NCBI RefSeq assembly: GCF_024585165.1
Contig: NZ_CP029008.1
Coordinates: 4,793,501-4,857,500 of the forward strand
DNA from: Bradyrhizobium sp. WBOS07
GTDB lineage: Bacteria > Pseudomonadota > Alphaproteobacteria > Rhizobiales > Xanthobacteraceae
Reading direction: 5' to 3'
Length of the DNA stretch: 64,000 bases
Shown here: positions 1 to 8,629 of the stretch, in pieces
Layout: every line of letters starts with the position of its first letter
Position numbering within the stretch: position 1 is the stretch's first letter
Program-made: the position numbers and the translations under genes
Notes under the pieces: model-generated
Told to the model about the DNA's origin: nothing
The model's database searches: none
What the model saw: only the letters and a program-made list of their open reading frames with translations

Positions 1-193
1 TCCCCAGGAGCTGCGGCTGAAGGGCTCGCCGAGCGGCAAGAACTACATCGGACCGGCGGGGCCGACCCCGGGCGACCAGGACCGCGAAATCATCTCCTTC
101 GACGGCCGCGTCCTGATCACCCGCTTCATCGACAAGGACGCCGCCACCCGTTACGGCAACATGGTCTACGTCCGCTGCGCACCGAGGGCGTAG
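1..193 (+). CDS. 3' end of an unidentified gene
   Basis: The open frame enters from the left edge in frame 2 and ends at the TAG at 191-193. About 63 residues are visible, ending in NMVYVRCAPRA. The visible part is polar and mixed, with no membrane segment and no motif that I recognise. The residues around GDQDREIISFDGRVLIT look like a compact beta-rich C-terminal domain, but this is impression only. The start and most of the protein lie outside the window, so no function is assigned. A dyad repeat follows at once, then the terminator of the convergent cheZ gene. Confidence 0.6.
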   Translation, partial: PQELRLKGSPSGKNYIGPAGPTPGDQDREIISFDGRVLITRFIDKDAATRYGNMVYVRCAPRA

Positions 194-204
194 TCACCTC
201 ACTT

Positions 205-306
205 TGTCATGCCCGCGCAGGCGGGCATCCAGTACGCCGCGGCTTCTCGGCTCGAGCCTCGCTGTCTCTGGAATACTGGATCGTCCGCCTTCGCGGACGA
301 TGACAG
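205..306. repeat. paired palindromic repeat (TGTCAT...ATCCAGTA family)
   Basis: Two hairpin units face each other. The first has GCCCGC/GCGGGC arms and the second has CGTCCGC/GCGGACG arms. The outer ends read TGTCAT and ATGACA, and the inner ends read ATCCAGTA and TACTGGAT. A second copy with the same ends lies at 30070-30173. It sits between convergent genes and may also help end transcription. Confidence 0.75.
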
Positions 307-326
307 CGGAGTGTATGGCCAAAAGC

Positions 327-357
327 AAAAAAAGACGCCGGCCCCAGGGCCGGCGTT
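327..357 (-). terminator. intrinsic terminator of cheZ
   Basis: A ten-base-pair GC-rich stem (335-344 with 347-356) is followed on the minus strand by a run of seven T (complement of the A run at 327-333). It lies just past the cheZ stop. Confidence 0.8.
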
Positions 358-382
358 TTGCTCTTCCGTAGTCCGCGTCCGT

Positions 383-1168
383 TCAGTCGAACAGCGCGTC
401 GATGTCGTCCTGCGAGGCGTGACCGACGTCGCCGTTGAGCTTCGGGCCGTTGAGAAGCTTTTCGTCCTCGCTGCGATTGTCCACATGCGCCGGCACGTGG
501 GACTTGATCGCGTCGACGCCGCCCCAGATGTCCATCATCGCATTGATGTGCTGCTCGATGAACTTCATCGTGGTCATGACCTTGCTGATGCGCTGGCCGG
601 TCAGGTCCTGGAAGTTGCAGGCTTCGAAGATCGAGATGACGCGTTCCTGGATGTCGTCGGCGAGCCGCTTCTGCTGGTCGATCGAGTCCACCTTGGACAT
701 CGCGCTGGCGGCCTGGTCGATCGATTCCGCGGCTTCGAGGATCTGCTGCGTCGCCTGCTCGGTGCCGCCGACCACCGCGCCGAGCTCGCCATTGACCTTG
801 GCCATCTCGCCGCCGTCGAAGCTCTTGCCGTGCAGGGTCGCGATTTCGCGCTTGGTGCGGTCGATGGCGTCGTGGATGAGGTCGAGCTCGACCTTCAGCT
901 TCTCGCACTGCTCGATCTGGGCCCGATAGGTCTCGAGCATCGTGCGCGCCTCGGAAAGCTCGTGGGCGGTGGAGGCGTCGATCGCCGCCATGGCCGCGCT
1001 GCCGGACAGCGGGGCCGCCGTGACGCCCTTCGCCATCTGCGCGCGGATCGCGCGTAGCTCGGCCATGATCTCGCTATGCATCGGGATTGCCTCTTCGGTT
1101 ACGTCCAAAATCGGCATCTCGCCACCAGCGATATCCTCGACGCGAAAACGTTTGCGGTGAACAGCCAT
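383..1168 (-). CDS. cheZ: CheY-P phosphatase CheZ
   Basis: CheZ speeds dephosphorylation of phospho-CheY in the chemotaxis pathway. The 261-residue protein is mostly helical, with a long hairpin region at about residues 70-215. It carries the family's active-site segment FQDLTGQ at residues 186-192, where Asp188 and Gln192 match the catalytic Asp143 and Gln147 of the E. coli enzyme. The last residues, DDIDALFD, resemble the short acidic tail by which CheZ holds CheY. The ATG at 1168 has GGGAG seven bases upstream. It stands alone on the minus strand, divergent from the L,D-transpeptidase gene. A cheY gene lies at 45380. The family assignment is strong; the pairing with that CheY is inference. 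Confidence 0.92.
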   Translation of the reverse strand: MAVHRKRFRVEDIAGGEMPILDVTEEAIPMHSEIMAELRAIRAQMAKGVTAAPLSGSAAMAAIDASTAHELSEARTMLETYRAQIEQCEKLKVELDLIHDAIDRTKREIATLHGKSFDGGEMAKVNGELGAVVGGTEQATQQILEAAESIDQAASAMSKVDSIDQQKRLADDIQERVISIFEACNFQDLTGQRISKVMTTMKFIEQHINAMMDIWGGVDAIKSHVPAHVDNRSEDEKLLNGPKLNGDVGHASQDDIDALFD

Positions 1169-1484
1169 CAGGATACTCCCCCCACCTCACACACGCGTCT
1201 TTGTAGGCAGAAGCGATTTAACACGAAGTTCACAGCCGGAACTGTTGTGCGGCGTCGCGCGCCGCGTTGCAAAGAAGCGATTAACCATGGCTGCGCCGCG
1301 TTCATCGAAAATAAACGCTGATCGCCAAATTGCCGCTGCGCTCGCGACGTGGTGAATCCAAACGCGCCTTCCGTTTACCAAACAAAACGGCTTTTGCCTT
1401 TTATTGACCACGTCGAAGGGCGCGGATCAGCCACCGGCTTCCCACGACGCATGTGATCTAGACGAAACAGTACAGAGTACGTCG
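1169..1484. promoter_or_regulatory. divergent intergenic region with repeated GAAGCGATT(T)AAC motif
   Basis: This 316-base gap separates divergent cheZ and the L,D-transpeptidase gene and must hold both promoters. GAAGCGATTTAAC occurs at 1210-1222 and GAAGCGATTAAC at 1274-1285, in the same orientation. The second runs on into TTAACCAT, which resembles half-sites described for the alphaproteobacterial regulator CtrA. A TTG-initiated extension of the transpeptidase frame reaches back to 1404 but lacks a ribosome site. I see no gene here. Confidence 0.45.
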
Positions 1485-2330
1485 ATGTTCAAGAAAATGT
1501 CTGTCGCGCTGCTCGGCAGCGCCTGCACCTTCATGGCCGGCGCGAACGACGCCAGCGCCTTCGACAACAGCGTGCCGAACGATCCGCCCGCGGTGCTCTA
1601 TGCGCGGCAGGTGCCGCCGGCGCCGGCGCCGGTGCGCGTCGCCTCCAATTCGAACATGGGCGGCGGGTTCATCGAATTCCTGTTCGGCGACGGTCCCGGC
1701 CGCGGTCCGGCCTACGCTCCGGAGCGGCCGGTGTATCAGCAGCAGCCGGCCTATTACGATCAGCGCCGCCTGCCGCCGATGGGCGAGCCGCAGATGCAGG
1801 GTGGATATCAGGGCGGATATCAGCCAGGGGGTTATCAGCAAAGTGCGCTCCAGCAGGAGGCGGTCGACCCGCGGCAGCGCCAGCTCGATCCGAAATTCGA
1901 GAAACAACTCGTTGACTATAGCGGCAAGGAAAGTCCCGGCACGATCGTGGTCGATACCCCGAACAAGTTCCTCTACCTCGTCGAGGGCAACGGCCGGGCG
2001 ATGCGCTACGGCATCGGCGTCGGGCGTCCCGGCTTCACTTGGTCGGGCGTGAAGTCGATCACGGCCAAGCGCGAATGGCCGGACTGGACGCCGCCGGCCG
2101 AGATGCTGGCGCGCCGGCCAGATCTGCCCCGGCACATGGAAGGCGGGCCGGAAAATCCGCTCGGCGCCCGCGCGATGTATCTGGGCTCGACGCTCTACCG
2201 CATCCACGGCTCCAACGAGCCCTGGACCATCGGCACCAACGTCTCCTCCGGCTGCATCCGCATGCGCAACGAGGACGTCATCGACCTCTATGGCCGCGTC
2301 AATGTCGGCACCAAGGTCGTGGTGTTGTGA
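1485..2330 (+). CDS. periplasmic L,D-transpeptidase (YkuD domain)
   Basis: L,D-transpeptidases make 3-3 cross-links in peptidoglycan or attach proteins to it. Starting at the ATG at 1485, the 281-residue protein begins with a signal peptide (cleavage likely after ASA near residue 25). A proline/glutamine/tyrosine-rich linker follows (about 55-130), with short GGYQ-type repeats, then the YkuD domain. His241 in IHG and Cys257 in SSGCIRMRN form the catalytic motif. The frame stays open back to a TTG at 1404, but the signal peptide only fits the 1485 start. It is monocistronic, ending at a bidirectional terminator. The substrate is not shown by the sequence. Confidence 0.9.
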   Translation: MFKKMSVALLGSACTFMAGANDASAFDNSVPNDPPAVLYARQVPPAPAPVRVASNSNMGGGFIEFLFGDGPGRGPAYAPERPVYQQQPAYYDQRRLPPMGEPQMQGGYQGGYQPGGYQQSALQQEAVDPRQRQLDPKFEKQLVDYSGKESPGTIVVDTPNKFLYLVEGNGRAMRYGIGVGRPGFTWSGVKSITAKREWPDWTPPAEMLARRPDLPRHMEGGPENPLGARAMYLGSTLYRIHGSNEPWTIGTNVSSGCIRMRNEDVIDLYGRVNVGTKVVVL

Positions 2331-2349
2331 TCGCCTGAGGTGCGAAATG

Positions 2350-2380
2350 AAAACGGCCGCCACCCGGGCGGCCGTTTTTG
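2350..2380. terminator. bidirectional intrinsic terminator
   Basis: An eight-pair stem (2354-2361 with 2367-2374) has AAAA before it and TTTTT after it. It separates the convergent L,D-transpeptidase and DUF2076 genes and can serve both. Confidence 0.85.
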
Positions 2381-2402
2381 CTTGTGCGGCTATCGGACGA
2401 CG

Positions 2403-3218
2403 TCACGCGTAGTCGCTGCCGCCATCGTCGTCGTCGCCGAAGTCGCTGTCGTCGGCCATGTCCATGTTGTCGCCGCCGTTGTCGTAATTCCGGTCGTTGT
2501 CATTGCTCCGGTCGTCGTTCGACGCCTGGTCGAAGAAGCCCTGGCGGGAATCCCGGTTCGAGCCGATGTCGTTGAGGCCGGCATCGCGCGAGAGCGATCC
2601 GCCGGACTGGTCGCTGCCGCCCCAAGGACTTCCACCGGCGTTGCGGTCGCCGAGCGAATTGCCGTCGCCGAAGCCCTGCTGGTGCGATCCGCCGCCCATC
2701 ATGCCGCGGATGCTGGAGAGCAAAAGCGAGCCACCAACGACGCCAGCTGCGGCCGCCGCGGCGGTGCCCAGGAACGAGCCGCCGCCACCGCCGCCCACGG
2801 GCGGGGCACCGTAACCTTGCCCCGGACCTTGTCCGTAAGGCGGCGCGCCGTAGCCCGGTTGGGTCTGCATCGCCTGTCCGGTGTTCCACGCCGGCCGCGA
2901 GTCGCGCGGCGGCACGTTCGGAACCGAGCCGCGCGAGGGGCCGCCGCCGAACAGCGTGTCACGCATGGTGTCGAGGAAGCCGCCGGACTGTGCCTGCTCG
3001 GGCGCATGCGCCGCTTCCAGCTCCTGGATGCGGGCATTCGCGCGCTTCAATGCCTCGTCCTGCACCAGCGTGGTCTGCACCAGCGCGTAGATCGCGCCGG
3101 GCGCCTTGCGCAGGCCATCGGAGATCGCGGCGATCGCATCGGGATCGCGGGGTGCATTTTCCAGCTTTGAGAGCCGGTCGAAAAGGTCGTCGACGAGCTG
3201 GCGTTCCTGCGGCGTCAT
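2403..3218 (-). CDS. DUF2076 domain protein
   Basis: The protein has 271 residues. The N-terminus (MTPQERQLVDDLFDRLSKLE) and the helical first 90 residues match the DUF2076 family, whose role is unknown; members are sometimes labelled periplasmic ligand-binding sensors without proof. A glycine/proline/glutamine-rich stretch follows (about 90-150), then a small hydrophobic segment rich in Ala and Gly (about 150-175) that could be a single membrane pass. The tail is very acidic (Asp/Gly/Asn-rich, ending SDYA). GGGAG precedes the ATG. There is no signal peptide. It stands alone between the L,D-transpeptidase and the hpnK-like gene. Confidence 0.8.
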   Translation of the reverse strand: MTPQERQLVDDLFDRLSKLENAPRDPDAIAAISDGLRKAPGAIYALVQTTLVQDEALKRANARIQELEAAHAPEQAQSGGFLDTMRDTLFGGGPSRGSVPNVPPRDSRPAWNTGQAMQTQPGYGAPPYGQGPGQGYGAPPVGGGGGGSFLGTAAAAAAGVVGGSLLLSSIRGMMGGGSHQQGFGDGNSLGDRNAGGSPWGGSDQSGGSLSRDAGLNDIGSNRDSRQGFFDQASNDDRSNDNDRNYDNGGDNMDMADDSDFGDDDDGGSDYA

Positions 3219-3343
3219 GATCAGTCTCCCTCGCGCAAAACAAGCGCGAGCCAGATGTAGGGTTCCATTGTGGCCCCAACAGTGCCGGCCGGATTAAATT
3301 TCGGTATGCGACAAGCTGCCCCGCGGCCTGCCTTCCGCCGTTT

Positions 3344-4189
3344 TCACCCCAGCGTGGCGCGGCTGTCCGCCAGCAGGCGCGCGAAGGCGTCGCTGGCGAG
3401 ATAAGCGTGCTCCCGCTCGCGGACATCCGTCATCGGGTCGAGGCCGGCAAGGACATCGTCGACGAAGCCGGGATGGCACATTATGAGGCCGCCGTCGGGG
3501 AGGCCTTGCAGGAATTGCCGCATCAGCGCGCCGAAATCGGCCGCCCGCGTGAAATCATAGGCGCCGGCAAAGGCGGGATTGAAGCTGAGGCCGGCGTTGT
3601 CGGCGCGGCGGCGGAATTGCGCGCTGAGACGGTCGAGCACCATGGCCTTTGGCGTGGCCAGCCGCTGCCTCAGCGGAAGATTGCGGCCGCCCTGGCGGAC
3701 CCAGGCGTTTGGCGCAGCCTCGGCCACCGCATCGACGAAGCCGTCGCGCACCTGCGGAAAGAGCTGCACATGCTGGTGACCGTCGACGAAGTCGGGGGCG
3801 CGGCCGAACGCGTCCATGAAGGCGGCCAGCTGCGCCTTCACCTCGTTGCGGACGAATTCGCGGTCGAGCCGCCGTAAGACGCCCGCGCGCAACAGCTTCG
3901 GAAACGGCATGAACATGTCGCCGTCGAGCGGTCGGAAATGCATGGTGAGCGGCCGGAACGGCGCCGACAGCGTCACGTGCAATCCGATCCCGCAGCGCGG
4001 GCTCGCAGTCGCGGCGGCCTGGAGCGCTGCGACCTCGCTGCGCGCGATCGCAGGTCCCACCATCATCACAGAGGTGGCGTTGAGGCGCCCGCGTTCGATC
4101 AGGTCGCGGATGGCGCGGTTGACGCCGGGGCTGATGCCGTAATCGTCGGCGCAGAGCCAGATCTGTCGCGCCGGCGCGGCCGCGCTCAT
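3344..4189 (-). CDS. hpnK: ChbG/HpnK family deacetylase
   Basis: This is a YdjC-type carbohydrate deacetylase. HpnK members belong to hopanoid side-chain synthesis and remove N-acetyl from a sugar attached to bacteriohopane. The 281-residue protein shows the family's metal-binding signs: ADDYGISPGVN near the N-terminus, GLHVTLS, DGHQHVQLFP in the middle and MCHPGF near the end. Its ATG overlaps the stop of the upstream glycosyltransferase (ATGA), so the two are translated together. The pairing suggests that one makes a glycosyl lipid which the other trims. The hopanoid link is inferred from the family name, since no other hpn gene is in view. Confidence 0.8.
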   Translation of the reverse strand: MSAAAPARQIWLCADDYGISPGVNRAIRDLIERGRLNATSVMMVGPAIARSEVAALQAAATASPRCGIGLHVTLSAPFRPLTMHFRPLDGDMFMPFPKLLRAGVLRRLDREFVRNEVKAQLAAFMDAFGRAPDFVDGHQHVQLFPQVRDGFVDAVAEAAPNAWVRQGGRNLPLRQRLATPKAMVLDRLSAQFRRRADNAGLSFNPAFAGAYDFTRAADFGALMRQFLQGLPDGGLIMCHPGFVDDVLAGLDPMTDVREREHAYLASDAFARLLADSRATLG

Positions 4190-5232
4190 TCGGCCGCCGT
4201 CCTCTTGGCATCGTCGTCGGCCTTGCCCGCCTCGAAGTGCTTCTCGCTGTGCTCGGCGACGAAGTAGATCGGGCGCGCCTTCAGCTCGGAGAGGATCTTG
4301 CCGATATATTCTCCGACGATGCCGATCATGATGAGCTGCACGCCGCCGATCGTCATCAGGCCGATCACGAGCGAAGGATAGCCGGGCACCTGCTTGCCGG
4401 TCGTGAGCACCTCCCAGAGGATCGAAAGGCCGAACAGGAAGGCGCCACCGGCGAGAATGACGCCGAACAGGCTGGCGAAGCGCAACGGCGCCACCGAAAA
4501 CGAGGTCAGGCCCTCGATCGACAGGCCGAGCAGGCTTGCGGCGTTGAAGGTGGTGACGCCATGGGCGCGCGCCGCGGGCTCGTAATCGACCCGGATCTGG
4601 CGGAATCCGATCCAGCTGGCGAGGCCTTTGAAGAAGCGGTTGCGCTCGGGCAATTGCCTGAGCGCGGCGACAGCGCGCGGGGAGAGCAGGCGGAAGTCGC
4701 CGGCGTCCTCGGGAATCTTCTGCCGTGCGCCCCAATTGATCAGCGCGTAGAAGCCGTGCACGGCGAGGCGGCGCAGGAAGGTCTCGTTGTCGCGATGCGC
4801 CTTGGCGGTGTAGACGACGTCATAGCCGTCTTCGATCCAGTGCCGCACCAGCTGCTCGATCAGGGCCGGCGGATGCTGGCCGTCACCGTCCATGAACATG
4901 ACGGCGCCGAGCCTGGCATGGTCGAGGCCGGCCATCAGCGCCGCCTCCTTGCCGAAATTGCGCGACAGCGACACCACCTGGACGTCGATCGCATCGGCCG
5001 GCAGGCTACGGGCGATCGCCAAGGTCGCATCCTTGCTGCCGTCGTCGACATAAACGATCTCGCAAGACAGCCGATAACGCTCCCGCAGGGTTTTCGCGAG
5101 ATCGCAGATGCGCTGATGCAGGCCGGCGAGGCCCGCCGCCTCGTTGTAGACGGGAACGACAATCGACAGCCCCTTCGCGGCGGCGGTGCTCGCGGTGGTC
5201 GTCATGCCTGATACGTCAGAGCCCAGCATCAT
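4186..5232 (-). CDS. family 2 glycosyltransferase, GtrB/ArnC-like, two membrane helices
   Basis: The enzyme transfers a sugar from a nucleotide donor to a polyprenyl phosphate or similar lipid. The 348-residue protein has a GT-A domain with SIVVPVYNE, YVDDGSKD, the MDGDGQHPP metal-binding motif and EDAGDFRLLS. Two C-terminal membrane helices (about 252-275 and 290-315) are followed by the GEYIGKI segment typical of GtrB/DPM1-like enzymes. The start at 5232 has GGAA nine bases upstream; the internal ATG at 5205 has no ribosome site. It forms a two-gene operon with the hpnK-like gene. The sugar and the acceptor cannot be told from sequence. Confidence 0.85.
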   Translation of the reverse strand: MMLGSDVSGMTTTASTAAAKGLSIVVPVYNEAAGLAGLHQRICDLAKTLRERYRLSCEIVYVDDGSKDATLAIARSLPADAIDVQVVSLSRNFGKEAALMAGLDHARLGAVMFMDGDGQHPPALIEQLVRHWIEDGYDVVYTAKAHRDNETFLRRLAVHGFYALINWGARQKIPEDAGDFRLLSPRAVAALRQLPERNRFFKGLASWIGFRQIRVDYEPAARAHGVTTFNAASLLGLSIEGLTSFSVAPLRFASLFGVILAGGAFLFGLSILWEVLTTGKQVPGYPSLVIGLMTIGGVQLIMIGIVGEYIGKILSELKARPIYFVAEHSEKHFEAGKADDDAKRTAAE

Positions 5233-5335
5233 CGGTCGAGGTTCCAGAGGCCTTCAAAGTCATCTCAACAGCATATGGTAGCTGCCGCTTGCTGTCGCAA
5301 AGCTGAACGGAAAAGCCGAACCGGCCCCCTGGGGC

Positions 5336-6313
5336 TCACTGCCGCAGGAACGCCTCGAGCTTCGCGAACAGCGGGTTCTCCCGGTCGAACACGTAGTCCA
5401 GCGAGACCACCGAGACGGTCTCGGCGCCATGCTCGCGCAGGAAGCTCGCCAGCGCATAGAGCTGCCCCGGCGGGCAGTGCAACGTCAGCATGCCTGACGA
5501 GGTCGGCCCGCCGAACGGAGCCTCGACGCCGAACCGGCTATGGGCTTCGCCGAGCAGGGCGGCGTCGCATTGCCGGAAGCGGGTGCGGACCTCGCGGTAT
5601 TTGTTGGCCCGCGCCCTTGCGGCGATGTGATCGAGGATGATGCGCGCGGTCTCTCGCGCCTGCGGCGACCAGTCGGCTTCCTTCGAGGCGACCAGATTGG
5701 CCTGGCTGCGCAGGATCACGCCGTCGTCGAGCACCCGCAAGCCGTTGGCGGCGAGCGTCGCGCCGGTCGTGGTGATGTCGACGATCAGCTCGGCGCTGCC
5801 GGCCGCAGGAGCGCCTTCGGTCGCGCCGGCGCTTTCGACGATGCGGTAATCGGTGATGCCGTGGCTCTGGAAGAACGCGCGGGTGAGATTGACGAACTTG
5901 GTCGCGACCCGCATCCGCATATGATGCTGCTCGCGGAAGCCGGTGGTGACGTCGTCGAGGTCGGCCATGGTGCGGACGTCGATCCAGGCCTGCGGTACCG
6001 CGACGACGACGTCGGCAAAGCCGAAGCCGAGCCCGTCGATCAGCGACACGCGCTTGTCGGCATCGGCGATGTTCTCGCGCACCAGATCCTCGCCGGTGAC
6101 GCCGAGATGCGCGAAGCCGCGCGACAATTGCGATGCGATCTCGCTCGCCGAGAGATAGGCGACCTCGACATCGTCGAGGCCGGCGATGGTACCGCGATAG
6201 TCGCGGGCGCCGCCAGCCTTCGACAGCTTCAGGCCCGCGCGGGCGAAGAAGGCCTCGGTGTTTTCCTGCAGGCGTCCCTTGGAGGGAACGGCCAGAACGA
6301 ACGGCGCGCTCAT
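5336..6313 (-). CDS. hisG: ATP phosphoribosyltransferase HisG
   Basis: HisG joins ATP and PRPP in the first step of histidine synthesis. The 325-residue protein has LAVPSKGRL at the N-terminus, DLGV-type LGVTGEDLV, and the PRPP loop [15 protein letters not shown]. It is longer than the short-form HisG (about 210-230 residues) usually found with HisZ: after the catalytic domain there are about 100 further residues (about 225-325) resembling a regulatory-type extension ([17 protein letters not shown]). It follows hisZ with a two-base gap and is surely cotranscribed with it. Confidence 0.95.
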   Translation of the reverse strand: MSAPFVLAVPSKGRLQENTEAFFARAGLKLSKAGGARDYRGTIAGLDDVEVAYLSASEIASQLSRGFAHLGVTGEDLVRENIADADKRVSLIDGLGFGFADVVVAVPQAWIDVRTMADLDDVTTGFREQHHMRMRVATKFVNLTRAFFQSHGITDYRIVESAGATEGAPAAGSAELIVDITTTGATLAANGLRVLDDGVILRSQANLVASKEADWSPQARETARIILDHIAARARANKYREVRTRFRQCDAALLGEAHSRFGVEAPFGGPTSSGMLTLHCPPGQLYALASFLREHGAETVSVVSLDYVFDRENPLFAKLEAFLRQ

Positions 6314-6315
6314 GA

Positions 6316-7467
6316 TCAGGCCTCCACCTTGCGGCCGATCCTGGTCAGCGCATCCACCCAGACCGAGAAGCCGACCGCGGCAATGGGTTCAGCCGACCCG
6401 AGCTGGGTCATCAGCCCGTCATAGCGGCCGCCGGCGACCAACGGCTCGGCGCCGTTGCTCCGGTGATGCAGCTCGAATTCGAAGCCGGTGTAATAGTCGA
6501 GGCCGCGTCCGAACGCGGTCGAGAAGCGCGTCTGCTTCACGTCGATGCCGCGCGCGGCCATGAAGCCGACCCGGCTTTCGAACTGGTCGATGGCCGCAGC
6601 AAGGTCGAGCTTTGCATCGGCGGTGAGTGCGCGCAGCGCGGCGATGGAATCGTCGGGATTGCCTGATATCGACAGGAAGCGCTTGAGCACGGTGATCGCC
6701 TCGCGCGGCAGCGCGCCGCCCTTCAGCGTCGACTGCTCGAGGAAGCGATCGGCGATCTCGGCGGTGGTGCGTCCCCCGACATTGGTGGTGCCGGCGATCG
6801 ACATCAGGTCGGTGACGAAGGCGAGCGCGGCCTTGCGGTCGGAGCCGGCGAGCGCGGCGAGCACGCCCTGATATTCGCTTGGGCTCGCGGTGGTCGCGGC
6901 CGCCAGCCGCTCCAGGTCCTGCTCCAGGCTGATCTTGCGGTTGAAATCCTTGACCAGGCGGCGGCGCCAGACCGGATAGAGGTCGAGCGCGTCGAGCAGC
7001 GCGTTGAACAGCGCGACGTCGCCGGTGCGGATCTCGACGTCGCGGACGCCGAAGGCTGCGGTCGCCTCCAGCGCCAGCGCCAGCGTCTCGGCGTCGGCCG
7101 CGGCACGGTCCTGGCGGCCGAACGATTCGATGCCGGCCTGCAGGAATTCGCTGGCCTGGCCGCTGCGGTAGCGAAACACCGGGCCGAGATAGCTGAACCC
7201 GGCCGGCTGGCCGGCGCGGCTGGAGGCGAGGTAGTCGCGGGCGACCGGAATGGTCAGGTCCGGACGCAGGCACAGCTCCTCGCCCGTGAGGTCGGTGGTC
7301 AGGTACAGGCTCTTGCGAATGTCCTCGCCGGAGAGGTCGAGGAACGGCTCGGCCGGTTGCAGGATCGCCGGCTCGGCCCTGACATAGCCGGCCTGCGCGA
7401 ACGACAAGAGCAGCGTATCCGCCCAGGCGGCGGAGCCGGCAGCATTCGAGGTGGCAGTCGCGGTCAT
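6316..7467 (-). CDS. hisZ: ATP phosphoribosyltransferase regulatory subunit HisZ
   Basis: HisZ is a catalytically dead histidyl-tRNA synthetase relative that binds HisG and is needed for its activity and histidine feedback. The 383-residue protein keeps the class II synthetase fold signs: [22 protein letters not shown] (motif 2-like), [14 protein letters not shown] and VAGGRYDGL. It lacks the anticodon-binding domain of true HisRS, as expected. It is the first gene of the hisZG operon. The 224 bases upstream hold the promoter but nothing that I can name. Confidence 0.95.
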   Translation of the reverse strand: MTATATSNAAGSAAWADTLLLSFAQAGYVRAEPAILQPAEPFLDLSGEDIRKSLYLTTDLTGEELCLRPDLTIPVARDYLASSRAGQPAGFSYLGPVFRYRSGQASEFLQAGIESFGRQDRAAADAETLALALEATAAFGVRDVEIRTGDVALFNALLDALDLYPVWRRRLVKDFNRKISLEQDLERLAAATTASPSEYQGVLAALAGSDRKAALAFVTDLMSIAGTTNVGGRTTAEIADRFLEQSTLKGGALPREAITVLKRFLSISGNPDDSIAALRALTADAKLDLAAAIDQFESRVGFMAARGIDVKQTRFSTAFGRGLDYYTGFEFELHHRSNGAEPLVAGGRYDGLMTQLGSAEPIAAVGFSVWVDALTRIGRKVEA

Positions 7468-7691
7468 GACGGAGGTCCATCGTCCCGGTGGAACCGGGCA
7501 GGGCAGGTAAGGACAGGAATTGCGCAGCCCTTAGCATGGCCGATGCACGGTTTCGACCTCCAAAGGATCAATCGCTTAACGAGTTTGGCGCGAAGCAGGC
7601 CGGTCGGTCAGGTTCGCAACGAAGGTCGGCCTACAACTCGGCTTGAGTAATATAATACCGTGGTTTCTTTGTTGCGGCTGGCGAGCCGGCG

Positions 7692-7910
7692 TCATTCGGT
7701 CGGCCGAGCGACGTCTCTGACCGGCTCCGAGGCATCGGTCGCGACAAGGGCCGGCGTGGCCGCGGCGGACGCGGCTTCCTGAGCCAGCCGCTCTGCGCAT
7801 TCGAGTACCTTCTGTCGTCGGCCGGGGTCGGTGAGGCGGAGAAAGGCCCTGATGAGGCGGAGCTCCTCGTACCGGCTCGCATCCGGCACGACATCGTCAT
7901 TCATCGCCAT
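7692..7910 (-). CDS. small hypothetical protein, helical, regulator-tail-like
   Basis: The protein has 72 residues. GGAAGAGAG directly precedes the ATG at 7910; an in-frame ATG at 7904 is equally placed. The centre, YEELRLIRAFLRLTDPGRRQKVLECAERLA, resembles the C-terminal helical piece found after the helix-turn-helix in many short Bradyrhizobium regulators, here without the DNA-binding part. The last 25 residues are Ala/Pro-rich. It is divergent from the winged-helix gene at 8056. It may be a partner or remnant of a regulator; no function is known to me. The frame extends to 8084 but without a ribosome site. Confidence 0.55.
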   Translation of the reverse strand: MAMNDDVVPDASRYEELRLIRAFLRLTDPGRRQKVLECAERLAQEAASAAATPALVATDASEPVRDVARPTE

Positions 7911-8055
7911 CTCTCTTCCATCGCGATCGTCACCTCGATGTGACCCGCGCTCTTCGCGAACGCATCGACGCACGACGGGTCGATGCGGCCGACGCTCCGG
8001 CGTCACATTGAGAAACTGAGAACCGCTGGCAAGCCGCCGCATACTCATTTTGGGT

Positions 8056-8619
8056 ATGGCGGGTGATCCGCTCGCTCCGGCCATCGTTTACAAGACAAAT
8101 GCTGGTTTCCGATTCATGCGCAATACTTCAGATATCATCCGGACGGTCTCGCGACACACGCTGGCCTACATGCTGTTCTCGATGAGCGAGCTGTTCCGGC
8201 ACTATGACGAATTCGATCCGCTCGACCTTCTGATCATTCATGCGGTCCTGAACGCGAACGTCATTCATGTGATGAACGATCCGGTGCTGGACGAGAGGTT
8301 CTCCAGCATCCACGCGGTCGAGCCGGACGTGATCAAGCAGGGCGTCTCCCGGGCGGCACTGTCTCGCTTCCTCAGCCTGCCGCTCGAGACGGTTCGCCGC
8401 CGCGTGACGGGATTGAAGCGGCGAAAGATCCTCGAAGAGACCAAGGCCGGACTCATCGTGACCGAGCAGAACGCGTTCAGGTTCGGAAACAACCACGAAC
8501 TGCAGAAGACCAACATGCTGCTGCTGACCAAGCTGCTGCGCGATCTCAGGCGTGCCGGCATCAACGGGCCGGATGATCTGCGCGCTTCCAAGGCGGCCGC
8601 GGCAAGGAAAGCAAAGTAA
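8056..8619 (+). CDS. winged-helix DNA-binding protein, unassigned
   Basis: The protein has about 187 residues. The N-terminal half is helical (SRHTLAYMLFSMSELFRHYDEFDPLDLLIIHAVLNANV). Residues about 95-140 form a clear winged helix: SRAALSRFLSLPLETVRRRVTGLKRRKIL, then the wing EETKAGLIVTE. The C-terminus is basic. No ligand domain is recognised. The start is uncertain: ATG 8056 (chosen), TTG 8050 and ATG 8116 are all without a strong ribosome site. The AraC-family gene begins 10 bases past its stop, so the two probably form an operon divergent from the small gene at 7692. Confidence 0.7.
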   Translation: MAGDPLAPAIVYKTNAGFRFMRNTSDIIRTVSRHTLAYMLFSMSELFRHYDEFDPLDLLIIHAVLNANVIHVMNDPVLDERFSSIHAVEPDVIKQGVSRAALSRFLSLPLETVRRRVTGLKRRKILEETKAGLIVTEQNAFRFGNNHELQKTNMLLLTKLLRDLRRAGINGPDDLRASKAAAARKAK

Positions 8620-8629
8620 GCGGCACAAC

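Noticed and set aside
1404..1484. TTG-initiated extension of the L,D-transpeptidase
   Set aside because: It would bury the signal peptide behind 27 polar residues and has no ribosome site.
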